DNA from: CAIYRG01 sp036273455
Lineage (GTDB): Bacteria > Pseudomonadota > Alphaproteobacteria > Micropepsales > Micropepsaceae
Length of the DNA: 56,163 nucleotides
Assembly: GCA_036273455.1 (NCBI GenBank)
Contig: DASUHP010000069.1
Span: forward strand, 1 to 56,163
Direction: 5' to 3'
The notes beneath the pieces were generated by a model. It was not told the DNA's origin. It searched no databases and worked only from the letters and a program-made list of their open reading frames with translations. Positions 42,413 to 50,206 of the stretch are shown piece after piece. Position 1 is the first letter of the stretch; each line of letters opens with the position of its first letter. Position numbers and translations under genes: made by a program.

Positions 42413-43396
42413 TCAGGGCAGCTTGAATGCGTAGACGGTTGTGTTCGGATGGTCGCCACCGCAGCCTTCGCTGCCGCCGATGAAGTAGGCGGTATCGCCC
42501 ACGGTCGCGGCGCCGTGCGCATGAAGACCGGTGGGCGCCTTGGCCAATTCGCGCCACGTGTTGGTCTTCGGATCGTAACCTTCCATTTCATCGAAGGTGA
42601 TGCGCTTGGCTGCGTCTTTGCACTCGCCGCCGTGATAGAGGATCAGGCCATCATACCAGGTGAATGCACCACTGCTGCGCGGCGTTGGCATCATCGCCAG
42701 CGACCGCCAGGAATCAGTTTTTGCGTCATAGACATCGTGCAGGCCGACATTATCGACCGTCGCGTTCAGCCTTCCGCCGAACACGTGGATCGCTCCGTCT
42801 ACCACCACAATGCCGATATGATCGCGCGCCACCGGCAAGGGCGCCGCCGTGGTCCATTGGCTGGTTTTCGGATCGAACACATAATGGGTGGAGACAGTCG
42901 AGCCGTCCGGCTTGCGGCCGCCGATGACATGAATCTTGCCGTCGACCGTCGCCACGCCGACCGAACCCAAAGGCTGGGGCAGCGGCGGCAATTCACGCCA
43001 GGTGTTGCCGCCGACGTCATATTCGGCGAACAGCGTTATTGGATTTTTGTGCACGTTCATGGTGAATCCGCCGGCGACATAGACCTTGCCGTTCAGCGCG
43101 GCGATGCCCGGATGCGATGTGATTTGCGGCAGCGGAGCCAGATCGCGCCATTGCTTCGTCGCGGGATCAAAAACCTGGAAATTCGCAGTGGCGTCGGCAC
43201 CGGGAATCGCGCCGCCCGCGACATAGATTTTGCCGTTCACGGGTATTGCGGCGATCTCGCCGCGATAGATCGTCATCGGCGCCGCTTTGCTCCATGTACC
43301 CATGGCGCTGGACTGAGCGAGTACCGGCATGGCCGACAGTGTCAACGCCGCCCCGACAACGGCGCCCTTCAGAAGTGGTGAAAACCGATACGCCAT
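42413..43396 (-). CDS. Secreted Kelch-repeat protein
   Basis: The 327-residue protein has a signal peptide (AVVGAALTLSAMPVLA) and six Kelch-type repeats, each with GG and an aromatic pair: GKIYVAGG, GKVYVAGGF, GKIHVIGGR, GAIHVFGGR, GLILYHGG and GDTAYFIGGS. It should form a beta-propeller. GGAGGAA precedes the ATG. It is next to modC but not overlapping. Its role is unknown, perhaps binding in the periplasm. Confidence 0.87.
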   Translation of the reverse strand: MAYRFSPLLKGAVVGAALTLSAMPVLAQSSAMGTWSKAAPMTIYRGEIAAIPVNGKIYVAGGAIPGADATANFQVFDPATKQWRDLAPLPQITSHPGIAALNGKVYVAGGFTMNVHKNPITLFAEYDVGGNTWRELPPLPQPLGSVGVATVDGKIHVIGGRKPDGSTVSTHYVFDPKTSQWTTAAPLPVARDHIGIVVVDGAIHVFGGRLNATVDNVGLHDVYDAKTDSWRSLAMMPTPRSSGAFTWYDGLILYHGGECKDAAKRITFDEMEGYDPKTNTWRELAKAPTGLHAHGAATVGDTAYFIGGSEGCGGDHPNTTVYAFKLP

Positions 43397-43460
43397 TGCA
43401 TTCCTCCCACGCGACCGACCCCGGACATTTCCATCAGCCTATATACGATTTCGCCGGTGG

Positions 43461-44537
43461 TCACCCCTCGCGCCCGCCGACGGTGACCGATTTTATCACC
43501 GCAAATACCGGCAATCCCGGGCTCAAATCGAGCCGCTGCAGCGAGCGCCGGGTGATGCGAGCGACCAGCCGTGCTCCGGCGACCTGCAACTGAACATCCG
43601 CGTGCGGGCCGTTTTTCCGGATATCCGCTATTGTGGCCGGCAGGACATTATTCGCGCTGACGGCCTCAAGCCGCGTCAGCGACAGCATGACGTCTTCGGC
43701 ATCGATTCGTATACGGATATCGTTGCCGGGATTTTGCATGACCCGCGGCACCACCAGGAGTTCGGCGCCGACGCCGATTTCCGTCAGACCATGCACTTCG
43801 TCGTGGCGCAGCACGGTTGCCGGCAATACGGTGCCGGGAATGAGCTGGCTGCCGGAAAACAGGTCTAGCCGCGCGGTCAGTTCGAACACCGGTCCTTCCG
43901 CCACCACACGGCCATGGTCCAAAAGGACCATGTGGTCGGCGAGGCGGGCAATCTCGTCAAGTGCGTGACTGACATAGAGCATCGGGATGCGGGTTTCGCG
44001 CACGATCTTTTCGAAATAGGGCAGAATCTCCGCCTTGCGTGCCGCGTCCAGCGAAGCCAGCGGTTCGTCCAGCAGCAGAGCGCGCGGGCCCATCAACAGT
44101 GCTCGCCCCAGCGCCACGCGCGATCGCTCGCCGCCCGAAAGCGCCTGAGGCTTGCGCTTCAGCAGCTGCGACAGACCGAGAAGCTCCACCACTTCATCGG
44201 CGGCCCCTCGCGCCGGCCGCGATTGAGCACGCCGCCAGCCGTAGAACAGATTGTCCTCGACCGAGAGATGCGGGAACAGCCGCAAATCCTGGAACATCAC
44301 GCCGATGCGTCGCGCACGCGGTTGCACGAAGATGCCGCTTTGGCTGTCGAATACACATTCGCCGGCGATGGTGATGCGGCCGAATTCCGGCCGGATGAGG
44401 CCGGCGATGGCGGCGATGATGGTGGACTTGCCGGCGCCCGACGGACCGAACAGCGCGGTCACGCGCGCCCCCGCCAGCGCGAACTCCGCATCCAGCGCAA
44501 AACCTGCGCGCCGGTGCTTCAGCGTAATGTCCTTCAT
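43461..44537 (-). CDS. modC: Molybdate ABC transporter ATP-binding protein
   Basis: The 358-residue protein has Walker A FGPSGAGKST near residue 32, signature LSGGERSRVALGRALL, Walker B ALLLDEPLASLD and a C-terminal TOBE domain (ISVGAELLVVP and ARLVARITRRSLQRL) typical for molybdate importers. Its ATG overlaps the modB stop as ATGA (44534-44537). It supplies molybdenum for cofactors of the molybdoenzymes at 14.1-16.7 and 40.4 kb. Confidence 0.92.
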   Translation of the reverse strand: MKDITLKHRRAGFALDAEFALAGARVTALFGPSGAGKSTIIAAIAGLIRPEFGRITIAGECVFDSQSGIFVQPRARRIGVMFQDLRLFPHLSVEDNLFYGWRRAQSRPARGAADEVVELLGLSQLLKRKPQALSGGERSRVALGRALLMGPRALLLDEPLASLDAARKAEILPYFEKIVRETRIPMLYVSHALDEIARLADHMVLLDHGRVVAEGPVFELTARLDLFSGSQLIPGTVLPATVLRHDEVHGLTEIGVGAELLVVPRVMQNPGNDIRIRIDAEDVMLSLTRLEAVSANNVLPATIADIRKNGPHADVQLQVAGARLVARITRRSLQRLDLSPGLPVFAVIKSVTVGGREG

Positions 44538-45229
44538 CGTCCGATGGCCAAACGCGCCCGCCGCCCGGCGATGTCGGCCAGCACAAGGCCGGCAAGCGCC
44601 AGCAGAATGGACATCGCCGCCAGCCGCGCTGCTTCGGTTTCGCCGCCGGGACTCTGGATTGCGGTGTAGATAGCGAGCGGAATGGTGCGCGTCTCACCCG
44701 GGATGTTGGAAACAAAGGTGATGATGGCGCCGAATTCTCCGAGGCAGGCGGCAAAGGCAGTGATCACGCCGGCCAGGATGCCGGGCGCGGCCAGCGGCAG
44801 ATGCAGCGTGAACAGCCGGTCGAGCGCGCTCGCGCCGAGCGTGCCGGCGGCGTCCGACAGCCCCGCCTCCTGGGATTCCAGCGACAGACGGATGGCGCGC
44901 ACCTGAAAGGGAAAGGTCAGGATCGCAGATGCCAGCGCCGCGCCGGTCCAGCTGAACACAAAGCGCATGCCGAAATTTTCGAGCAGGAAAGAACCGAGCG
45001 GAGCCCGTGTGCCGAAGGAAATCAGCAGCAGATAACCCAGCGCCACAGGCGGGAGCACCAGCGGCAGATGGATGATGCCGTCGACCAGCCATTTGCCGGG
45101 AAAGCGGGAGCGCGCCAGCAGCAGCGCGGCGGCAAAGGCAAAAGGGAGGTCGACCACCACCGCCGCCAGCGCCACGCGCAGACTTAGCAGCAGCGCCTCC
45201 GTCTCGGCGGCTGTGAGAATCCCACCCAT
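44534..45229 (-). CDS. modB: Molybdate ABC transporter permease
   Basis: The 231-residue protein has about five to six membrane helices and the permease EAA-like loop LGASALDRLFTLHLPLAAPGILAG, plus PLVLPPVALGYLLL. These are ModB features. The stop overlaps modC. No modA (binding protein) gene is found next to it; upstream is the vapBC region. The operon begins here, with no clear promoter visible. Confidence 0.9.
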   Translation of the reverse strand: MGGILTAAETEALLLSLRVALAAVVVDLPFAFAAALLLARSRFPGKWLVDGIIHLPLVLPPVALGYLLLISFGTRAPLGSFLLENFGMRFVFSWTGAALASAILTFPFQVRAIRLSLESQEAGLSDAAGTLGASALDRLFTLHLPLAAPGILAGVITAFAACLGEFGAIITFVSNIPGETRTIPLAIYTAIQSPGGETEAARLAAMSILLALAGLVLADIAGRRARLAIGR

Positions 45230-45351
45230 AAGCGTTATTAAATCAGAATATCACGCTCCATGCACCATCAGGAACAAGGGCCCGACACGAAGGGGGGAGC
45301 CTTGCACTCCTGCCGGCAGCACCCTACCTTCTGGTCACGCGCAACTTAACG

Positions 45352-45371
45352 AAAGGAGGTGATCCAGTGTC
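45352..45371 (+). promoter_or_regulatory. Extended perfect Shine-Dalgarno at a short ORF-like reading
   Basis: GAAAGGAGGTGATCCA is the full complement of the 16S rRNA 3' end. It is followed at 45367 by GTG opening a 21-codon reading (to TAG 45430-45432) that falls inside an interspersed repeat. No known gene follows. The strength of the match is striking; its use is unknown. Confidence 0.55.
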
Positions 45372-45535
45372 TCATTGTCTTCATCTGCGGTCAGACGGCT
45401 GGATGCCTGCCTATGCCGGAATTCGTGCATAGCTGACATTCCTGCGGGTCTCGACTCGCAGTTTGGCAATGGAAGGGCGCCGGGTCACCGGCGCCCTTCG
45501 TGCTTTCACGGCGCGCGAACCTTGAGTGCACCAAG
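45369..45535. repeat. Direct repeat copy 1 flanking vapBC
   Basis: About 165 bases from TCTCATTGTCTTC to the last codons of vapC are repeated at 46217-46355. The repeat includes TGGATGCCTGCCTATGCCGG, a sequence of a widespread proteobacterial intergenic repeat (chance translation GWMPAYAG), and a GGGCGCCGG-GTCA-CCGGCGCCC hairpin at 45475-45495 that may end vapC transcription. Confidence 0.85.
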
Positions 45536-45895
45536 CCGGTTGGCATCGCGCGTGAGGCCGCGGTCAAAAGTGATGAACGCGTCGCAATGTTGGGACCTGG
45601 CGAGATGAAGCCCATCGGCAAAGTCGACTCCGATGCGTGACCATTCGAGCGCAGTTCTGACGGCGTTTACGTCTTCAATGCTGACGCCTGGTAACCCGGA
45701 AAGTGCGGTGAATGCCGCAATAAATTGCGCGGTGGAATAGCCGTACGCACTGCGCAGCACCCATTCCACCTCCAATGCGACCGTTACGGTGACAAATACA
45801 TCATTTTCATTGATCAGGGTGCGGGCGCGCGCTGCCTGTTCCTGGTCATCGGCAACAAGGTAGCGGACGATGAGATTAGTATCGACCGCGAGCAT
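45506..45895 (-). CDS. vapC: PIN-domain toxin of a VapBC system
   Basis: The 129-residue protein has the PIN acidic set: Asp in LAVDTNLIVRYLV, Glu in ALEVEWVLRS, Asp in DFADGLHLA and FDRGL. It is probably an RNase toxin. Its start overlaps the antitoxin gene end by 20 bases. Its last codons lie in a repeat whose second copy at 46330-46345 seems to hold a degenerate vapC tail. Its target RNA is unknown. Confidence 0.9.
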   Translation of the reverse strand: MLAVDTNLIVRYLVADDQEQAARARTLINENDVFVTVTVALEVEWVLRSAYGYSTAQFIAAFTALSGLPGVSIEDVNAVRTALEWSRIGVDFADGLHLARSQHCDAFITFDRGLTRDANRLGALKVRAP

Positions 45896-46157
45896 GGCGC
45901 CGCTTCACCTCAGCAGTGATGGCATCGTCCATCTCTTTCAGAGTCTTCGGACGGCCCTTGTAGCGGAGCATGCCAAACACATCCTCCGGCCGAGTCGGAG
46001 CGAATAGCCGCTTTGCTTTCAGCAGCACACCATCCTTGGTTTCTTCGACCAAAAGTTCCGTTCCGGCCTGCCAATGCCGCCGGTCGCGAATCGCTTTCGG
46101 CAGGATCACCTGGCCCTTGGTCGAAACAACTGTCGTGAGCTTCTCTTTTCCAGTCAT
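45876..46157 (-). CDS. vapB: AbrB/MazE-like antitoxin (VapB)
   Basis: The 93-residue protein has an AbrB swapped-hairpin domain: TTVVSTKGQVILPKAIRDRRHW and GTELLVEETKDGVLLKAKR, then a helical C-terminus that likely binds the toxin. The pair has the usual antitoxin-toxin order with overlap. It should bind its own promoter and repress the operon. Confidence 0.9.
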   Translation of the reverse strand: MTGKEKLTTVVSTKGQVILPKAIRDRRHWQAGTELLVEETKDGVLLKAKRLFAPTRPEDVFGMLRYKGRPKTLKEMDDAITAEVKRRHARGRY

Positions 46158-46556
46158 GGGTCATCTCAGTAAGACAAAAGTAAGATAGCCCCCAGTGGCG
46201 TGAGCGGCAAGGGGCGTTCTCATTGTCTTCATCTGCGGTCAGACGGCTGGATGCCTGCCTATGCCGGGTTTCTCGGATAGCTGACATTCTCGCGGGTCTC
46301 GACTCGCAGTTTGGCAATGGAACGGCGCCCTTCATGTTTCTACGGCGTGCGAACGCTAGCTCCGTGCAATTTGCCGGCCATTTTGAGTTCCTATTGGTGA
46401 GAAAACCGATTTTGGCCGGTAGGCGCCGCCCAAAGTCGTGGGCTACCCGAACACCGCACCTCGGCGATTCAAAAGATATGATCAATGCCGTACGCTGTTG
46501 GAATGCTGCTTCAGCGACAATGGATCCAACCTACATTTGCGTTTTTCGCAACATGG
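46158..46556. other. 399-base gap with repeat copy 2 and degenerate vapC tail
   Basis: The span holds direct repeat copy 2 (about 46217-46355) and then AT-richer sequence. After the repeat, reading the minus strand at 46340-46354, codons give V-R-T-P-stop where vapC ends V-R-A-P-stop. No ORF is convincing. A 60-codon reading at 46485-46667 is antisense to the next gene's end and is rejected. Confidence 0.6.
46217..46355. repeat. Direct repeat copy 2
   Basis: TCTCATTGTCTTCATCTGCGGTCAGACGG and following bases match 45370 onward nearly exactly for about 100 bases, then match again after a gap of about 17 bases that removes half of the hairpin. The two copies are 848 bases apart and lie on either side of vapBC. 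Confidence 0.85.
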
Positions 46557-47516
46557 CTACTCCTTGAGCTTATTACTCGGAGGTTTGGGTTCCTTGCTGC
46601 CGGGATGTTTGGCGCCGCTACGGTGATCACTATTATCAGCGTCCTCAGATTGAAGCGGAAATCGTAAAATCTGCTGCGCGGGCGCCTCATAAACTCCGAA
46701 TATACGAGTGATGGTGCGTTTGGTGGGCACCCAAACCGAACCAGTTTTTTCCTCTACAGTTTCAAGCTCAACGTCCAATTCGATACCTTCTCGCATTCGA
46801 ACCGCTCCGCTGAGCAAACGGGCGAGTCCTTGCTGGTCCCGAATTGATGCGCCGAATTCGCCTTCGCGAAATGCGAACGTCCATCTGCGGAGCCCAGTCT
46901 GCAGGACTGGCCTGATCACTACGATCCGCTCCGTTGAGATTCGATGCCGCCGTGTCGGCTCTTCAAGCTCAATCGAGTAGCCGCCCCGATTTCCGAACTC
47001 GGAACGGGGCACAATGTCCGAAGGACGTTTGCTATGCTGAGTCGTCGCGCCCACTCCCCTAATGGCTGGGTCTCTTTCGAGCTCGCGATAAACCTGCTGC
47101 ACTTGGGGCTGAGCGACCTTCCCCTGAAGTAGTGCGGCGACCCGTTCTGCGATTTCCTGTTTGTCGGCACCGGAGAGGTGCACTACCTGATGATCTTCCC
47201 CGGTGAGGAAGTCCATTACTTTGTCAAAACCATAGTCGAGGGCGTGCGATGTAAACCACCATATGACCGCGGTTACAATTGCCGCGAGCGTGAGGTCCTT
47301 TACGTCGCCACCTTTGACGATTCGGACAATGGAATTTAGACTGAGGCTTGATTCGGTCCCACTTACAAGCTCGACCCGGAGTTCCATACCGGGATCGAGG
47401 ACATATGCAATCTCTCGTATTGCTCCGACAAAAGCTTCGGCAGCACGAGCAACAGCGTCCAAATCGGCCTTGTGGCCGCTTTCAGTTTCTAGGTACAGGT
47501 TTAACTTAGCGTCCAA
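46557..47516 (-). CDS. Unrecognised protein with one membrane segment
   Basis: The 319-residue protein has an N-terminal domain of about 80 residues (YLETESGHKADLDAVARAAEAF..., with LNSIVRIVKG), a hydrophobic segment at about 77-95 (LTLAAIVTAVIWWFTSHAL), a long charged middle with GEDHQVVHLSG and LQGKVAQPQVQQVYREL, and a Lys/Pro-rich C-terminus. I do not recognise the family. It lies in AT-richer DNA next to vapBC and the repeat, which suggests recent acquisition. The start ATG 47516 has no clear ribosome site. Confidence 0.6.
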   Translation of the reverse strand: MDAKLNLYLETESGHKADLDAVARAAEAFVGAIREIAYVLDPGMELRVELVSGTESSLSLNSIVRIVKGGDVKDLTLAAIVTAVIWWFTSHALDYGFDKVMDFLTGEDHQVVHLSGADKQEIAERVAALLQGKVAQPQVQQVYRELERDPAIRGVGATTQHSKRPSDIVPRSEFGNRGGYSIELEEPTRRHRISTERIVVIRPVLQTGLRRWTFAFREGEFGASIRDQQGLARLLSGAVRMREGIELDVELETVEEKTGSVWVPTKRTITRIFGVYEAPAQQILRFPLQSEDADNSDHRSGAKHPGSKEPKPPSNKLKE

Positions 47517-47708
47517 CTATTGCGCCTTGTGACTTACGCTAAACGCCTTTCACGAGAAGGGTTCCTCGCTTAGGGGATCAAGCGGGAACTTCCCACCACA
47601 ATTGGTATTTCTCAACAGTTCACATTGGCCACTTGCCGTTGAAAACACACCACCGGCACGCCTGTGCTCCTCGGTGCAGGCGTCTGGGCGCATGGAGTTG
47701 ATAAGGAA

Positions 47709-48644
47709 TCATAATTTGAACTGGTAAGAAATCATGACAACCCATCCGATAGCATCGGTTTTTACGGTTTCAACATCGGTGAATGTTGCCGGCAATGGCT
47801 GGTTTGCCACGATACCGCTGGTAAGATGCGTAACTTGGGTAAACCCTTGGCCAATTCCGACTCCGATGTGGTCGTCCGGGAAGCCGATCATCAGCCCACC
47901 CGCGATAGACTTAAACACCGTATCGGACGAGGCCTGTAACGCGCCAAACGGCCCGATCGCCACGTTCTTGCAGCCGGCGGCCCAAAGGCATACGGGATAC
48001 GGCCCCCAGAGGGCGTGCGCTTCAAGCCAAATCGAGATTTCGTGTTTGGTGACGTTCGAGACTCGTACGATTTTTTGCGCATTACCCCCAATGGTCACGG
48101 TGTCTGTGGTGGGTGGGGAAGTGATGTCCCCGGGTTTAGGAAGAAGGAAGTAGCCAATGGCGGCACCAAATCCCGAACACGAAAGAAAGGATGCCGTACT
48201 AGTCGAGCAGTTTCCACTCGCTGCCTGGTCCGGCGGCGGAGCAATCGAAACATTCGTTGACGCGAAGCTCATTGGCGTCGAGCCCACATCTGAGTGAGAA
48301 ACGGTATCAGTTGCCGGGGCATCGACATATACAGTCCAAGGTGGCTTGGATGGAATCATAAACGACGTTGTTGATCGCGTGCCCCCTGCTGGGCTTAACG
48401 TAATGTTCAGAATAGTGGTGCCATCCGGCTCAGTTGCCGTTGTACCCTGCGGCGCATTAATGATGATGGTGTATGGGGAAGTAGTCTTAGGTAGGAGTAT
48501 CGGCTGCGAAAAGTCGTTAATCGTCACGTCAGCAGCATAGGCGGGCTCTATCACCGTTGTGCTTAGAGGAAGAATCGGTGCTGCTATGGCAGCAGAGCGA
48601 ATGATCAATTTCGCACGGCTACGCCGTGCCAAAGCAAAATCCAT
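47709..48644 (-). CDS. Secreted protein, unknown
   Basis: The 311-residue protein has an N-terminal Arg region and signal (SAAIAAPILPLSTTVIEPAYA, cleavage near residue 37). The mature part is rich in Thr, Ser and Pro (TTSPYTIIINAPQGTTATEP) and contains four to five Cys. The last part has a beta-like pattern ending VVMISYQFKL, which could be an outer-membrane barrel or surface domain. It lies in the same AT-richer patch. No family is recognised. Neighbouring bases 47517-47708 and 48645-48785 hold no gene. Confidence 0.65.
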   Translation of the reverse strand: MDFALARRSRAKLIIRSAAIAAPILPLSTTVIEPAYAADVTINDFSQPILLPKTTSPYTIIINAPQGTTATEPDGTTILNITLSPAGGTRSTTSFMIPSKPPWTVYVDAPATDTVSHSDVGSTPMSFASTNVSIAPPPDQAASGNCSTSTASFLSCSGFGAAIGYFLLPKPGDITSPPTTDTVTIGGNAQKIVRVSNVTKHEISIWLEAHALWGPYPVCLWAAGCKNVAIGPFGALQASSDTVFKSIAGGLMIGFPDDHIGVGIGQGFTQVTHLTSGIVANQPLPATFTDVETVKTDAIGWVVMISYQFKL

Positions 48645-48785
48645 TGGAGCCCCCGCTTCCTGACAAAAAAGATCAGGCCCGCGCTGTCGCAGTTCCCCTC
48701 GAAAGAGACAGCGGAGACGTTTACGAAAATGTCAGAATACGGAACTTATGTCAACTCTGAGTAGTGCCAATGACAACATACTCGC

Positions 48786-48801
48786 GCAACGTTAACGTTG
48801 C
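48786..48801. promoter_or_regulatory. 16-bp perfect palindrome
   Basis: GCAACGTTAACGTTGC reads the same on both strands. It lies 142 bases upstream of the secreted-protein start at 48644 and 33 bases downstream of the end of cfa. It could be a regulator site. Confidence 0.4.
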
Positions 48802-48833
48802 TGACGGTTGGATTACAATAAGCGTGACTGTTA

Positions 48834-50015
48834 TCACTCCGGCGCCTGGATGATCATGCGGTAGCAATCCAGACTGCGACTGAGAAATTCATATGCTGCG
48901 CCCCACAGATAGAGCCGGAAGCGGCGGTAATTAAAATCGCCGAATTTCTGCACGACGAATTCGCGGTTGGCGTCGAAATTCTTCGCCCATTGCTGGAAGG
49001 TCAGGAAATAGCTGATCCGGTCATTCTGGATTTCCATTGCTTCCAGTTTTGTGCGGGCGAGCTTGTCGAGGAAGTCATGCAGCACCAGAAAGGAATGGTT
49101 GCCGCCATAGATATATTTCACCATGAATGACGACAACTCGAATTTCTTGATGCAGGCGCTGCCATCGAGAAAGATCTTGCCGCCCGGTTTGATCAGCTTC
49201 TCGAATTTGGTCAGCACCGCGAGATAATCGGGCAGGTGCTCGATCACCCCCATGATGACGATGGAATCGAATTTGCGGTTCGGCGCATATTCCAGCAGAT
49301 CGCAGATCTGGATATTCCAATCGTAACCGAGCTTCTTCGCGCGCGAATCGAGATATTGCTTCGACACTTCCGAAATCGTGATGCCGGTGCACTTTACGCC
49401 GCGTTTGGAGGCATATTCGAACCAGGCGCCCCAGCCCGGTCCGATTTCCAGCAATTCGTCGCCGGGTTTCAGGCCGCAGCGCGCAAAGGCGTAATCGAAT
49501 TTGCGCAAAGTCGCGGCTTCGAGCGTCTCAGACGGATCGAGATAGACTCCCTGCGTGTAACAGGGCGTCGCCGGATCAAGGAAGCTCAGGAAAAATTCCG
49601 GATCGATATCGTAATGCGCGGTGATGGCCTGTCTATTGGTATGCACCTGCCCGAATAGCATCGGCTGTAGAAAACGCCAGACGGTGGTGATGGGGTGCAC
49701 GTCCTTCATCGACGTGCGAAGCTCGAAGGGGCTTAGCATGTCGCCTTCGAGGTCGATGTCGCCATTGACATAGGCGTCGCCGAAGCGGCCTTCGTCCATG
49801 CTGGCGACTGCCTTCAGCGCATTGGCGTTCTTCAGCACAATGGAAAAGCGCGCCGGACCGGGGCCGAAGGGTTGGATCGAGCCATCGGGCAGGGTGACCG
49901 CAAACGAAACCGGGGAATTTTCGAACTGGCGCGCGAAGCTGCCAAGAACGGCACGGGTGAAACGGCCGGATGAGACAGTGGATGGAATTTGTGCCACTTC
50001 GGTTTGCGTACTCAT
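48834..50015 (-). CDS. cfa: Cyclopropane-fatty-acyl-phospholipid synthase family methyltransferase
   Basis: The 393-residue protein from ATG 50015 (GAGGGG five bases upstream) has the CFA pattern: N-terminal domain with GRFGDAYVNGDIDLEGD, QAITAHYDIDPEFFLSFLD, YTQGVYLDPSETLEAATLRKFDY, SAM-binding LLEIGPGWGAWFEYA and CTGITISEVSKQYL. It adds a methylene from SAM to unsaturated acyl chains of membrane lipids. The longer reading from 50117 is rejected. Confidence 0.9.
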   Translation of the reverse strand: MSTQTEVAQIPSTVSSGRFTRAVLGSFARQFENSPVSFAVTLPDGSIQPFGPGPARFSIVLKNANALKAVASMDEGRFGDAYVNGDIDLEGDMLSPFELRTSMKDVHPITTVWRFLQPMLFGQVHTNRQAITAHYDIDPEFFLSFLDPATPCYTQGVYLDPSETLEAATLRKFDYAFARCGLKPGDELLEIGPGWGAWFEYASKRGVKCTGITISEVSKQYLDSRAKKLGYDWNIQICDLLEYAPNRKFDSIVIMGVIEHLPDYLAVLTKFEKLIKPGGKIFLDGSACIKKFELSSFMVKYIYGGNHSFLVLHDFLDKLARTKLEAMEIQNDRISYFLTFQQWAKNFDANREFVVQKFGDFNYRRFRLYLWGAAYEFLSRSLDCYRMIIQAPE

Positions 50016-50059
50016 ACGGCCCCTCACAAATGTTCGCGGACCGTATGCGGCAAGCGCCA

Positions 50060-50140
50060 ACTTACCCCTCACCCGGCGCGCGTAATGCTTACGCGCGGGC
50101 GCGCTGGCCTCTCCCACAAGGGTAGAGGCGAGGGATCGAT
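50060..50140. repeat. Interspersed repeat fragment
   Basis: CCCCTCACCCGGC, an inner GCGCGTAATGCTTACGCGC palindrome, and CCTCTCCCACAAGGGTAGAGGCGAGGG lie in the gap between cfa and the GST gene. It resembles the other short GC-rich intergenic repeats of this window. Confidence 0.55.
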
Positions 50141-50206
50141 CCAGCTTTGATCTTGGCGGGAGAGGGGATTCGCGGCAAGTACAATATGCGATTCGGGGGA
50201 CGACGC

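Noticed and set aside
42401..43381. Plus-strand reading of 326 codons.
   Set aside because: It is antisense to the Kelch gene, whose repeats and signal peptide are clear.
45352..45371. Possible 16S rRNA gene end.
   Set aside because: Only the anti-Shine-Dalgarno complement is present, in an orientation that would place the rest of 16S on the minus strand at lower coordinates or on the plus strand; neither side resembles rRNA.
46485..46667. 60-codon membrane-like reading on plus.
   Set aside because: It overlaps the end of the 319-residue gene in antisense, has no ribosome site, and the hydrophobic look is compatible with chance.
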